A stretch of 64,000 bases of DNA, taken from contig CM052355.1 in NCBI GenBank assembly GCA_028551475.1, positions 18,621,543 to 18,685,542 on the forward strand, written 5' to 3'. Below the pieces are notes generated by a model, which saw only the letters and a list, made by a program, of their open reading frames with translations, was not told where the DNA came from and made no database searches. This stretch comes from Casuarina equisetifolia (lineage: Eukaryota; Streptophyta; Magnoliopsida; Fagales; Casuarinaceae). Of this stretch, positions 1 through 11,317 are shown in pieces; the first letter of the stretch is position 1; each line of letters starts with the position of its first letter. The translations under genes were made by a program, and so were the position numbers.

Positions 1-3000
1 TGCATTAAATACTTGGGTCACATCATCTTAGGCAAGGAGATTGAGATGGACCAAAAGAAAATTAAATGTATGTTATCATATCCTAACCTATTACTTTTTA
101 AAGACTCTATGGATTCTTAGGGCTTACAAGATGTTACAAATATCTTATCAAAAACTATAGACAGATAAGTAGATATCTCATAAACATTTACAAAAAAAAA
201 AAAAAGATTTCAATGATGTGAAAAGGTTATCCAACCTTTTGAAGAATTAAAAATGGTAATGAGTTCCACCCAATCTAAGGGTGCCTAACTTTAAAAAAGC
301 CTTTTGTGATTAAGTTGAATGCAAGTCTAAAGGAAGTGAGAGTAGCATTAATGCTAAAGGAATGAACATCACCTATCTAAATAAAGCACTAGCTCCAAAG
401 CACTTGATTCTTTCAACATAAGAAAAAGAGTTGTTGACTATTATTATGATAATGCATAAATGGAGTATTAATTGAGAAATCACTTCATTATTTTGACTAA
501 TTATCATAATTTAAAGCACCTATTGGAGTAATAAATTTCTACATCGACTCAATATAAGTGGCTAACAAAGCAATTGGGATTTTATTATAAATTTTAGTAC
601 AAAAAGGACAAGGAAAATGGTGTAGTAAATGCACTCTCATGGCTATCGTATAATTAAAAAGAAGGAAAGCCCTTAATGCACTCTTTATTAATTCTATAAC
701 CACATTGGGCTTAAGATATATTGTTGAATTACAAAGGTGACCTACAAGTGCAATCTTTACTAATGGCATTACCTATTGATCTCATAGGGTCTTATGTTAT
801 CAATGGAAGATTGTAGTAAATAACTAGGAATATTTACAAGAGTAAATAATCAAGCATTTGCATGACTTAGGCCTAAGGCACCGTTAAAGAGTAAAAGCTA
901 GACTTGGAAAAGGATACAATTTCTACTGGGATGAAATAAAATAGGTGGTTTCATAATGGGTGTCTCATTGTAAGGTTTACCAATAATATAATTCAAAATG
1001 GTGCTACATTTAGGACCTTTACAATTAGTATTTATCTGTAGTCATGCTTGGCAAGATATTAACATGAATTTAGATATTTAGAAGTAAGGGTCATGATACC
1101 ATCTTTTTTGTGGGAGACCATTTTCCAAAGTATGCCTATTTTATAGGGGTATGTCACCCTTTCTTAACATCCTAGATTGTAGCTTTGTTAATGAATAGAG
1201 TGAAAAAGTTATACCATCTTAGATTGTTATCAGTGATTAAGGTCTCTTATGTTTTAGCAAATTATGGAAAGAATTATCCAACGTTAATGGAATTAAATTC
1301 CTTTGTAGCACCTCCTACTACCCTTAGATGAACGATTAAACAAAGCCCAGGACAACTAATGCCTCTACTTGCCATTAAGCTATAACATGTATCAGTTTTA
1401 TTTAGAGTGAGCCAAAGTTGGCAATGCAAGCTTAATCCTATGGATTGTTTAGGGCTATTACTATTTAATTATTAAAGTTAAGGCTCATTTTTATAAATGA
1501 TATCATTTGTTGCATTTTAGTTGTTTATATTGTATAACAAGGGAAATAAGAGAAGATAATGAAGGAAGCGATTGGGACACAAAGCACCTACTTTACATGA
1601 TTTGATTAAGCTAGAATTAGGTGAGATGTAGAATAAGATAAGAATTCATAATCAAGTTGTTGTATCTAAACCATATTCATTATTGTATGGTACAAAAACA
1701 ACAAATGAATGATCCTACCATCCACCTTGATTCCAAGGAATTATTTAGTTTTGAAAAAGAAAGAGAAAAAGAAAGTATTTCATATATTGATTGTCCTTTT
1801 CTCTCTAATATTATAATTGGATAAGATGATCTTTGTGTCTTTCTCCATCTTTGACTTTGAAAGCTCCAACCATTAAATATGCAAAACTATTCTAGTGAGA
1901 GATGTTCAAACTCCTTTTACCCATTTTTAAACAATGATTAATCAAGTTGGTGTTCCTTCCCTAAAAGATAAGAATACAAATGCACAATTAGACAAAATGG
2001 GTGATTTAGTATATTAAGCAATACTTCTATTGCTTTAGTGGGAAATTCTAAAAAAATGGTATTCATGACTATCTTTAGCTAAATATAGGTGTTTAATCGG
2101 TTTTAAAAAAAATGAAGAAAATACATTGAAATAGTTCTTTTTTTTTCCTTTTCATTTGGGAAACTTTCTCTCTCTTTTCCTTGTTGGTTAACATGTAAAA
2201 GCTTATACTTGTTCATATTCCACTTTTATGATTCTTAAGGCCATAAGTCATTTTTATATTTAAATAAGGAAAAAAAAAATTAAACTTTTATCCTATTAAC
2301 AAATGCCTATATTTCTATTGCAACATTGCCTCTAGCCCTTGTCCTTGTATTTCTTCACAAGAAATATTGAAACTCCTTTTACAGGGAAGAGTCAGACTAG
2401 TGAAATGTCAACTAGATCCTATGGTAGAGTCAGAAGATGAAAGTCCTTCGAGAGCCTTTGACTAGGATTAAGTAATTGGACGAAAAGGTTAGATAAAGAA
2501 ATCCTAATCCATCCATTTTCCATGCTATTTCTTCTTTCCTATTATAAAGAAAGCAAAAGCAAGTACTCATACACTTAATACATTTCTATATGAAGGAGAC
2601 ACCTTCATAAACATTCAATAGAATGTTATTTAATTGGTAAAAAAAAATAAGATATTTCCCATAATTCCACCATTTCCCTTTTGCAATATGAGATGCTATC
2701 TCATACTTCTTAATAATGGCCAAGGTGATCTTAACCTCACATTTATTATTTAATTATAATGAACGATTAGGATGTCTTTCCTCTAGAACACCTACGTGGT
2801 TTTAGCACTTTTGCCTCCTACATCACTTTTTTTCTCCTTCTCAAGTGGATTCTCCAACACATCTTCCAGCTTACCTAGCTTGCTTTTAAACTCCTTACAT
2901 TATCCTTCTACTGCATAATCAATGAAATGGCCCACTCATCTTTTTTTTTTTTAACATCTTTGACTCAACTTTGAACTCTCATGTCTCTTATCTCTAGGCA

Positions 3001-4000
3001 AGGCCAAGGCCATGATATAATCACCGTGGTCAAGACCATCACTGTGGTAAGGCCCCTTGGGTGAAGGCAAGTGCATGGCTTAGCCACAGTGGGCCTATAC
3101 TCTTTTTCTTCAAAGAATATGGACTTAAGATTGACATTTCCATTCTATGGCGTGACTTGATTCAAAGATTCAATGAGTTAGGCATACTTCTTTTTGTATA
3201 GATATTTAATGCAAAATGACCTTCATTCTTACATACAAAACACTTAGTGTCTTGTATTTTTTTTTTCTCTAAGTTGCTTATTCTTGAAGAACCTGAAAAC
3301 TTCTTTTTTTTCATATGTCTATTGGATAACCCATTTTAGGACACTATATGGGAACAAGCCGAGTCAATTGTCATATCCTAACTTTGGGATGATAACAAAA
3401 CATGAGGTGAATAAGTTCCTCCAAGAATGTGTTTAGTGAGTACAATTAACCAAGCCGCATCTACATGCCAGTTGAGTTTTTATTGAATTGTTTGCTAACA
3501 AGAAAAGACTAGAATGACACTTTAAGGTGGGAGATTTGGTCTACTTAAAGATGTAGCTTTATCAACTACTAACTTTGATCATAAAGAGAGATTACAAGTT
3601 ATTGCCCTACTTTTATAAGTCATTCATGATGTTGCAATGCATTGGCAATGTGGCTTATAAGCTTATGTTACTAGCTACATTAATTCACCTAGTATTCCTC
3701 ATCTTTTAAGTAAAAAAGGTGATAGAACAAAGTTGCAAGATATTCTTGGGATACTATTGATGATGGTGAAGGAAGATTACTAGTTGAGCCTATAATGATG
3801 TTACCACAATGACTAGTAAGGTACAAGGATAGGCATATTTACTAATTTAGTGGTTTGAGCACTTAAAGTACAATCCCACCTAAGAAGACACCGTGCACAT
3901 CCATAACTAATTTTTGAAGTTTCAAATTAACCCTTGAGGGTTAGGGTTTAGTAAAGGAAAAAGGATTGTCATGACCAAGGGCCTAACCTATTAGTAAGTG
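1..4000 (+). mobile_element. Decayed Ty3/gypsy retrotransposon pol relic, interrupted
   Basis: Conceptual translation of the + strand, with many stops and frame changes, shows pol parts in order. At 1-110 there is a reverse transcriptase fragment resembling KYLGHI. At about 290-660 there is an RNase H-type stretch (FVIKLNASL, ELLTIIM, TQYKWLTKQL). Integrase-like pieces follow to about 1480. The integrase C-terminus resumes only at about 3500-3900 (KVGDLVYLKM, VAYKLMLLA, a WED-like end). The ~2 kb between holds unrelated or antisense sequence, so the relic is split. No LTR, target duplication or open frame was found. The family call rests on motif order and is fairly sure; the boundaries are approximate. 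Confidence 0.6.
3180..3245 (-). mobile_element. Antisense gag zinc-knuckle scrap
   Basis: Read on the minus strand this short piece gives KCFVCKNEGHFALN, a retroviral-type zinc knuckle with the first two Cys and the His present and the last Cys replaced by Asn. Its orientation is opposite to the flanking gypsy pol relic. It probably belongs to a second element inserted into, or rearranged within, the first. It is too short for family assignment. Confidence 0.4.
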
Positions 4001-5078
4001 AGCCCATCCTAGGAAGGCCTTCACTAATGAGTAAGAAAAGGCAAAGCTTGCAACAAGAAAGGGCAAGAATGAACTAGCATAAACCTAAGATAATAATAGG
4101 AATTCTTGTGGCTTGATAATGAGCATTAGGTAATGAGTAGGTGGGTGGTATCTTGGAGGTATTTGATAGTGTAGTAGTTCATGTTTGTATTAGTTGTAAT
4201 TCTAGTGTTAAGGACTATGGATTGCTATTTATAAATAAACTCTCTAAAGGATATTTGCAATTGATATTTGTCTAGATTTATGTGTGCAATTTAGAAGAGA
4301 AGTAATATGTTCTTGACAAGTAATCTTGAAAAAGAAAATCATCCGAAGATTAAACAAATAAAAAGAAAAAGAAAACAAGAGAAAAGGTGAAAGGATAGCA
4401 AGGGGAAGGCCCATCTATTTTCTTGTTGAATTGCTTGACTTGTGACCTTTAGATGTTGGATGTGCCCATTAAATAGAAATATTAATTTTTAAAATAAAAT
4501 TAAAGATGAAAAAATCTTAAATTAAAAATAAGATCTTAAGGTCAAAGTAGTCAAATGCATAGGAATTAAATACACCCAATTTTATTTTTTTTTAGGATAA
4601 GTGCTAGGTTGTATGTGAGCCTAAGCCCACATTTTAAACATCAAACAACTAAAAGCCCACAAAGTCACCAAAAAGCATGACTTTTGCAGCCAAGAAGCCC
4701 TAAGGAAAAATCTTCCTTGTAATCAAAATTTTCCTTTTTCTTTGCCGGCCTTTTCCTTTTTCTTTTTTTTTTTTTAAAAAAGGGAGTCATTTCCTTGTTC
4801 TTTATATTGATAGTATAAGTTGATCAAAAAATCAATACCTGTATAAAGGATACATGAGGCAAGGCATCAAAACCTAACCCTTCATTTCATACTCTCATCT
4901 ATAGGGAAAATAAATATTGTTGAAACAAAAATTTGATGTAATCTAAAGAAATAGCTTAAGAGAATCAAATAAAACAAAAAATAAGAAAAATCTGTATAAA
5001 AGGATGATAATGTTATAGTTGATCTTTTGAAGCTATTTTTCTACAGTTGCATAGTAGTGATCCCAAAGTAGTTAGGAC
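4001..5078. other. Spacer, no gene seen
   Basis: AT-rich sequence with poly-T and poly-A runs (for example near 4583 and 4765). No open frame of note and no recognisable motif. Part of it may be the 3' end or LTR of the gypsy relic, but no paired terminal repeat was found. Confidence 0.5.
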
Positions 5079-5420
5079 TCATATCCTTATGATTATATGA
5101 CTGATGTTTGCTAAATCATCTACAAGAAAGTTTGTTTTATGAAATACATGTAAACTTTTGATTTGAGGAGATAGAAATCCCAAGCACTCATGAAAATCAT
5201 ATTCTAAAGGACAAGGAGCTAAGTATTCTCCTTTAATGAATTGAACTATAAATTGAAAATCAGTTTCAATCTCCATTCAATAATTCCTTGTTGAGAACAT
5301 AGTTTGAGACCAACCAATAAAGCCAAGACTTTTGCTTTCATACAATAACCTTGTCCCATATTGACAACATATGCCATAATAACACTACCCCTCCGGCCAA
5401 GTATTAGTTAATAATGTGCA
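5079..5420 (-). pseudogene. RNase H-like (RVT_3 type) domain fragment
   Basis: The minus strand encodes MEIETDFQFIVQFIKGE, then HVFHKTNFLVDDLANIS. This matches the EIETDS...VHVxREANxxADxLAN pattern of the plant RNase H-like domain found at the end of many LINEs and in stand-alone pseudogenes. Just upstream in another frame is MKAKVLALLVGLKLC, the usual preceding helix (EAEAxALLxGLxLC), so a frameshift separates the two parts. No reverse transcriptase is visible next to it. It is a decayed fragment; whether it came from a LINE or a domesticated RNase H gene cannot be told from here. Confidence 0.6.
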
Positions 5421-7622
5421 ATTGTCTACATCTTCTTGAGATTGACGGAGATATTTCCTCGACAATCCAAAGCACGATGATACGCACTTCTTTGAAAAGA
5501 GAGATTTTTTCGGAGTCATCGATTTCTTAATTTTGTGGTTGATTACATGGCTCTCGTGTCGTAGTGACTACAGCATGCTTGGTGCCCTTGTGATCGCAAA
5601 ATTTTCAGCATATGACGTGATTGGACTTGGAAAAACCAGTACCATTGGCTAAATTCTTCTGGATCCAAGCAGAAATTCCAAGAGAGCCTGGTCAAAATTG
5701 ACGTTTTTGCGTCTTTTGCGATAACCCCAACTAAAATAATTGACTGACCATGGGCAGGTACCGTGATTAGCTGCGCCAAACTTGAGCAGAAAGTTCCTCT
5801 AAGCTTTTCGAATGGTGTAATAAATACACGAACGGTTTCGATTCTTCACCTATCTGTTGTTCAATGGGCAAAGACTGAAGGGAGAGTCTGGCAGGGATTC
5901 GATGGGCGTTCAAGGTTTTCTTGGAATGGCCTTTCACTATCCCTCGAAGATCAGTGAAGATTTCTCGTATTGGTCTGACAAATCATATACATTCTCGTGT
6001 ACAGAAGGTTGACGACCACAGAGAAATTGACATTGGCATTCTGTAACAATAACCGGCAAGCTTGGCTGCTGGGCTGCATCATTTTTGCTTGAGAATACTA
6101 ACCAGCCGGATCAAAAATTGAACTTATCTGCTTTGACTGCCTGAATCTTTTGAGTATGTAAGAATGGATACGTTGAATTTGATTTTGATTAATTAAATTT
6201 AGAACCAAACCAATAACAAGCAAATCAATTGTTCTTTCTCGGTCAATTTCTTAAGTAACTTAGATCATAGTTCTTAATAAATACAAAAAGTTTCTTTAGA
6301 ACAATTCAGTTAATTTCTTAAACTCTTAGAAGATAAATTCTTTCAATTCAAAGACCTAACCAATCTATTTCAAGCTGTTAAGTTTGATTCATGAGCTTGA
6401 GCACTCGAGAATCTTTTGACACTTCATACAGAAGAAACTACTTGGAAATTCGTTTCTTCTTTGAAATCAGCTAAAAGAAGAACACACGCGTTTCAGTTTA
6501 AATAACTTTTTTATAGAGAGTTCAAACAATGTGGACCCGTACTACATATTGATTCACTTTTTTTAAAAAAAATCTATTTATTATCTATCTGTTTCATAGT
6601 GGAGGGCTTCCTTTCGTGTGAAGGGAAGTGTGAATAACGCTGGAATACAAATTATGATTATCGGGAGAGGAAGTCGGCAGAGTTCGAAGCCGGAAGGAGT
6701 GCCAGTCAGCATGTGCAAAAGGTCAAATTTGTGCAACATATGGTGAGTTATGATATTGCTATACACGGCCTTCCAAATTCAAAAGTGGAGGTGTGTACCA
6801 CAATCCACAACGGCATTTTGTGTTGACTACACCCCCAAAGTCCAAGTCTCCGTGTATGTTTTTCCAAGTTCTGATCCTATTGTGGCGAGATTTTTCTGCA
6901 GGGAAGGCTGCGGTGGGTGGGAGCCGCAAAATAGCCCACTTGCTGCAAATGGCAAGCAATTTCCTGCATGACGATGGCTAATTATAAGTCCTGCACTCAA
7001 ACAAGTGGGTCTGGAAAGAACATGGAAGGAATGTTCAGAGTGTGAACGCAAGCTTTTGGTCATGGAATTATAATATTGAAATCAATATTGGCTCCCTTTG
7101 ACTGCCAGCCGGATGTTACAGAAGAATTTAGATTCAAAAGGGGCTTTCGCTTAAAATGGGGGCATGGAACCGTCAACGCTATCATCTTAGCTTTTGGGCA
7201 GTTAGTCAAACTTGGACGGCTAAACATTGGGTGGGTTAAAGGGCAAAAAGCATTATCGGCAGTAAAATCTGGGTGCAGAACCTTGGAGATGTCCGATGAA
7301 TGAACGCTTTTCCTCTTTTGGTGGTCTTTCGCCTTTAAAATTTTATAGGTCAAGGCAAAAGGATGATGCAAACATCAACAAGTTACACGGATCCTTTGCG
7401 ACTTGGAAACTCAGGATTCGCCGACCCTCCAAACAATAATGTGGAACTTGATCATTTGGGTCATCGTGTTGAATCAAACGCTGCATGATGTGTGCATTTG
7501 ACTTCAACCTGTAAAAGATTTTTAGAGACATGATTGTCCAACATGCCGTACACTGTTTCTCGTCGAGGAAAAAACCACAAAAGTAGTTCTTCATCGCGCT
7601 ATGACTTTTATGCCACAAGTTT

Positions 7623-7744
7623 CATTAACCTCTGATCTAACCGATGGCTTTTGGTATCATCTGAAATGAAACGAGTATCTGCCCATTAACCTCTGATCTA
7701 ACCGATGGCTTTTGGCATCATCTGAAATGAAACAAGTATCTGCC
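7623..7744. repeat. Perfect-phase 61-bp tandem duplication
   Basis: Two head-to-tail copies of a 61-bp unit (7623-7683 and 7684-7744), each starting cattaacctctgatc and ending agtatctgcc. They differ at only two positions, ggtatc/ggcatc and cgagt/caagt, so the duplication is recent. No coding frame runs through it. Confidence 0.9.
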
Positions 7745-10700
7745 GTTCTTCTGCGGATCAATTTGTTTTTTGTCTTTTCTTTTTTTTTTTTTTTTTGTCA
7801 TGAAGTAAAGGTGAACCTATTAGCTCCATTATTCAACTCAAAACTTTTATTTGAACCCCGGTCGTGCCTGGTGTAGCTGCTTTTTCAGATTGTGTGAAAA
7901 GCCGGCATACCTTTCCCTTTCACATTTCGTACCATTTAAGAAATGAATATCACTTTCGTGATGTACAAAGTTAGTTTATAGGTTGGAACTTTCAAATGCT
8001 TTGCGAGGAAATTAAGCCTCCAGTCCATTTCGGTTCACATTGCCGATCGATTTATCGACATCAAGCAAAACGAAAGACCTACGGAGCAAAGCAATAAAAC
8101 ACTACCCATGGGCTTCGACTTCCTTTCGTTGCCATTAGCCACTCTCCCTGTCAAAGGAACAAGACAAATCTAGGGACTGTTTTTCTACTTTGTATTCTCT
8201 CTGTGGGAAAACGCATGGCTGCTCCGTAGAGGTATCTATTTAGAACATTACGAGTTTTGGAGAGTCAATGAGATCCCAAGAAAGTGATAGAAGAGTTCCG
8301 TGGGCTCTTTCGCCTTGCTACCATTCCGCCGTCAGATCCTGAGAGCAGGAAAATTCTCCTCATAGAGATGAGAAGTTCATCGTTTTCACGCAATGCTTCA
8401 TGCCCCATGCCGCCGGCCAAGATTGTAGACTCAATGAAACAAGAAACGGGACAAAAACAGTTTGGATTATACAAATTGAACACTTGGAATGAAGAAGCAT
8501 GTGTTGCGCCTTTGCCCACATGCCAATTAAATGCTTCTTGGGCTGGAGACGTATCATCGTCTTGCGTTTACTAACACAAAATTAACGTTGTCATATTGTG
8601 AAACGTGCCTCATTCAACACTAAAGGAGCAATCCCTACCCGCAGGAGAGTAGAAATTTCTCCATATTCAAACAAAGGGGAAGCCTTGTGAGAAAATTCTC
8701 TGACAAATCTGCAATGACACTGTGAGACATCCTTATCTTTGATGAGTTGTTTATAGGACAATAATATAACAGATCCTGCCAACTTCACATAACAACATTT
8801 CTTTTTCAATCAGGACTTCGTCAAGAGAGATGAATAACTTGACGTACCAGCTAGCTGGTTAATAATTTAGATCATCATTCCTAAAAATCAAGACTTTGCT
8901 GATCTGTTGCTCACATCTTTTTGAACGGTATTAGATCATAGCCCCATAGAATATTTACTTAAATGAAACTTCCCAATCGTTTCTTGAAATAATCAATTAC
9001 GTCGTTGAACCATAAGTCTATCGACAGAGTGTTTGTAAATGACGATGACAGTGATGTTATATTTTTATGACTGATTGTTAGAATTATCTTATTAGTATTC
9101 TCCTAGTTGCCAGTTTTTCATTAATGCTTCCACTAACCTATCAAGTTCCGACATTTTCTTCTCTTTTTTCTTCCTTTTTATTTTTTCTTAATCGTTTTGC
9201 TCAACTGGTGCCTAAGAAGCAAGAACAACATAGGCCAATCATCGTTTGAAAGGATTCCTAATGACATCCCACGATTCTTGTAGTATCTCCGGTTGCACCA
9301 TATGGCAGGAACATGCATCCTTCAATGATCCAACATTACTTGTCTGTATACGCAACCAAGATTTTTAGTCTTTGATGTTATCTTTAATTTATATAATTGC
9401 TGTCAAATATGGTTTGAGAATGACATACCATCATGCTAAGCATTCATGATATCAAGAATATGAAGTCAACACAATGAAACCGTGTGGCACATGCTTCATT
9501 GACACATGTGCATTATTATTCAACGTTTTACTTTTCCAAGGAAAGAAAAGGAGAAAGGATAATAACTAAATCATATTGAAATCGGAAGTCGGAGAAGTGA
9601 ACTCATTGGAAGAAAATTGGTCACTGGCTCTATATTATACGTTTCTTGTCTATGGTTAGCCAACAGCAACTTAGAGAAACTAAAGGCAAACACGATAATG
9701 TGAAAGGAAAAATGATATTGTCGTAATTGAACTTATCATATCAATAGGTTTAGGCCTTCTGACTCAATAATTGAGTTTATTATATTTGATATCATAGGCA
9801 AACCTTACATCTAGATGATATTGACGTTAATGAATGCTTTCTGAGTACACATATAAGTTGAAAATTGTCATTTATGTCCGCCGTGAAAGAATGAACAACT
9901 TGGACCAGTACGTCTCTTTCTTAAAATTTTACTAAGTCTGTCCGTCTCTTAAACAAATGCTAGAATATTAGAGCAACAGTTGGCATATCGCTTTATCTAC
10001 AATTTGTAACTCCAAGATTTGATTTTTTTTTTTTTTAATTGATGATTCCTTTGGAACCCACATGACCCAAGCGTTTACCGCTTTCTGCCTTGATACAGAG
10101 AGAATATACGTTGCCATAGAATTGTTGAAGCCAGCCAGAAGAATCCAGCACAGCAAAACCACATGTTGTTGCCCCGGATGGTCGTATGCTCTTATTGAAG
10201 TTATATAGTTATTTCAACTTATTTGAATTCCTGTCCCAACTATGCTTTCTTGTTTCCACAAAAAATGGATGGTCATGGAAGGCATAAAGTGGACTTCAAA
10301 AGCATCTTGTAGAATTCTCAACAGTTACGGATAACCTATTAGCCATTTGTCACTTTCAATAAATGGATTTAATTCAGTGCATCTCGGACCAAAAATCTTA
10401 TTTTCCTTTTTTTTTTTTTTTGCATTAAAACTTCCATTACATGAAAAGCATATGAAATCATCAAAGGTTCTTATCATGAGAAAGGAGTGCCTTAGATTCG
10501 GAGAAGATGAAGTCTTACTGATCTTATTTTAAAATAATAAAAAGAATGTGAAAGAATTAGGACTCAAAGTAATTCCAAAATCATTAAAACTGAAAGATAA
10601 AATTAACTATTTGTTAGGAAGCCTCCTTAACTCCTAGTCCTTTTGTTATAGGAGTTACCTCCTCTTCTATGTTTTTAGAATCTTATCTTATCTATGAATC

Positions 10701-10903
10701 TATTTTTCTAAAATCTTATCTTATCTGTGGATAAATCATGACAATTTTTAACATATAGTTATATTTTTTATTTAAACAAATAAATTGACAATTAAATTAC
10801 ATTAAAAGAATAACAGAAGAATTTGCGTAATAGATCAATCACGCGTCGGAAACGTAATTATCGCTAGTTAGACTCTGGCGTTTTAGCCAAGGGTTTTGTT
10901 TCC

Positions 10904-10934
10904 TTTTGTTTTGTTTTGTTTTGTTTTGTTTTGT
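10904..10934. repeat. (TTTTG)n microsatellite
   Basis: About six copies of TTTTG in a row, some 290 bp upstream of the LHT start codon. Confidence 0.9.
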
Positions 10935-11082
10935 ATGTTGGAAAATTCGTCATGTCGACTCCAGATCCGAAAGAAGAGATTCCCTTACATATCTGAAAGT
11001 CATTTTATTGGACCACTTGTTGTGACCTTAAGAAAATAAAAAGATCAATCAACTTAAGGGCTTCTTAGTCAAACAAGCACCC

Positions 11083-11121
11083 CTCTCTCTCTCTCTCTCT
11101 CTTTCTCTGGCTCTTTAAATA
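11083..11121 (+). promoter_or_regulatory. LHT core promoter: CT tract and TATA-like box
   Basis: A (CT)10 tract at 11083-11102 is followed by tttaaata at 11114-11121, about 105 bp before the ATG. Pyrimidine tracts and a TATA box at this distance are common in plant promoters. Transcription would start near 11145-11155, giving a leader of about 75 nt. The start site is inferred. Confidence 0.5.
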
Positions 11122-11224
11122 CAAACGCGTATCTCTATATTTTGCAGTTCAACTTGCATTAACTTCATCCTTCCCTTCCCCATTTCTGGTCCGGTTTCTG
11201 AAATTCACTGCACTGGACGCAGCC

Positions 11225-11280
11225 ATGGGAACTCAAGCTCCAAACGAACAGAACTCACCCCCTTATGCTGATGTCAGTCT

Positions 11281-11317
<37 letters not shown>

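Larger units (their letters stand above)
5421..11082. other. Spacer upstream of the LHT gene
   Basis: No supported gene. The short open frames on both strands (for example around 6750-7060, 7060-7620 and 8265-8574) overlap one another, lack recognisable domains and look like chance. The region holds a 61-bp tandem duplication at 7623-7744, a poly-T run near 7780, and a TTTTG microsatellite at 10904-10934. The last kilobase should contain the LHT promoter. Confidence 0.55.

Noticed and set aside
7846..7870. tRNA-like T-loop string (tttgaacccc)
   Set aside because: No acceptor stem, anticodon loop or D-loop could be fitted around it on either strand.
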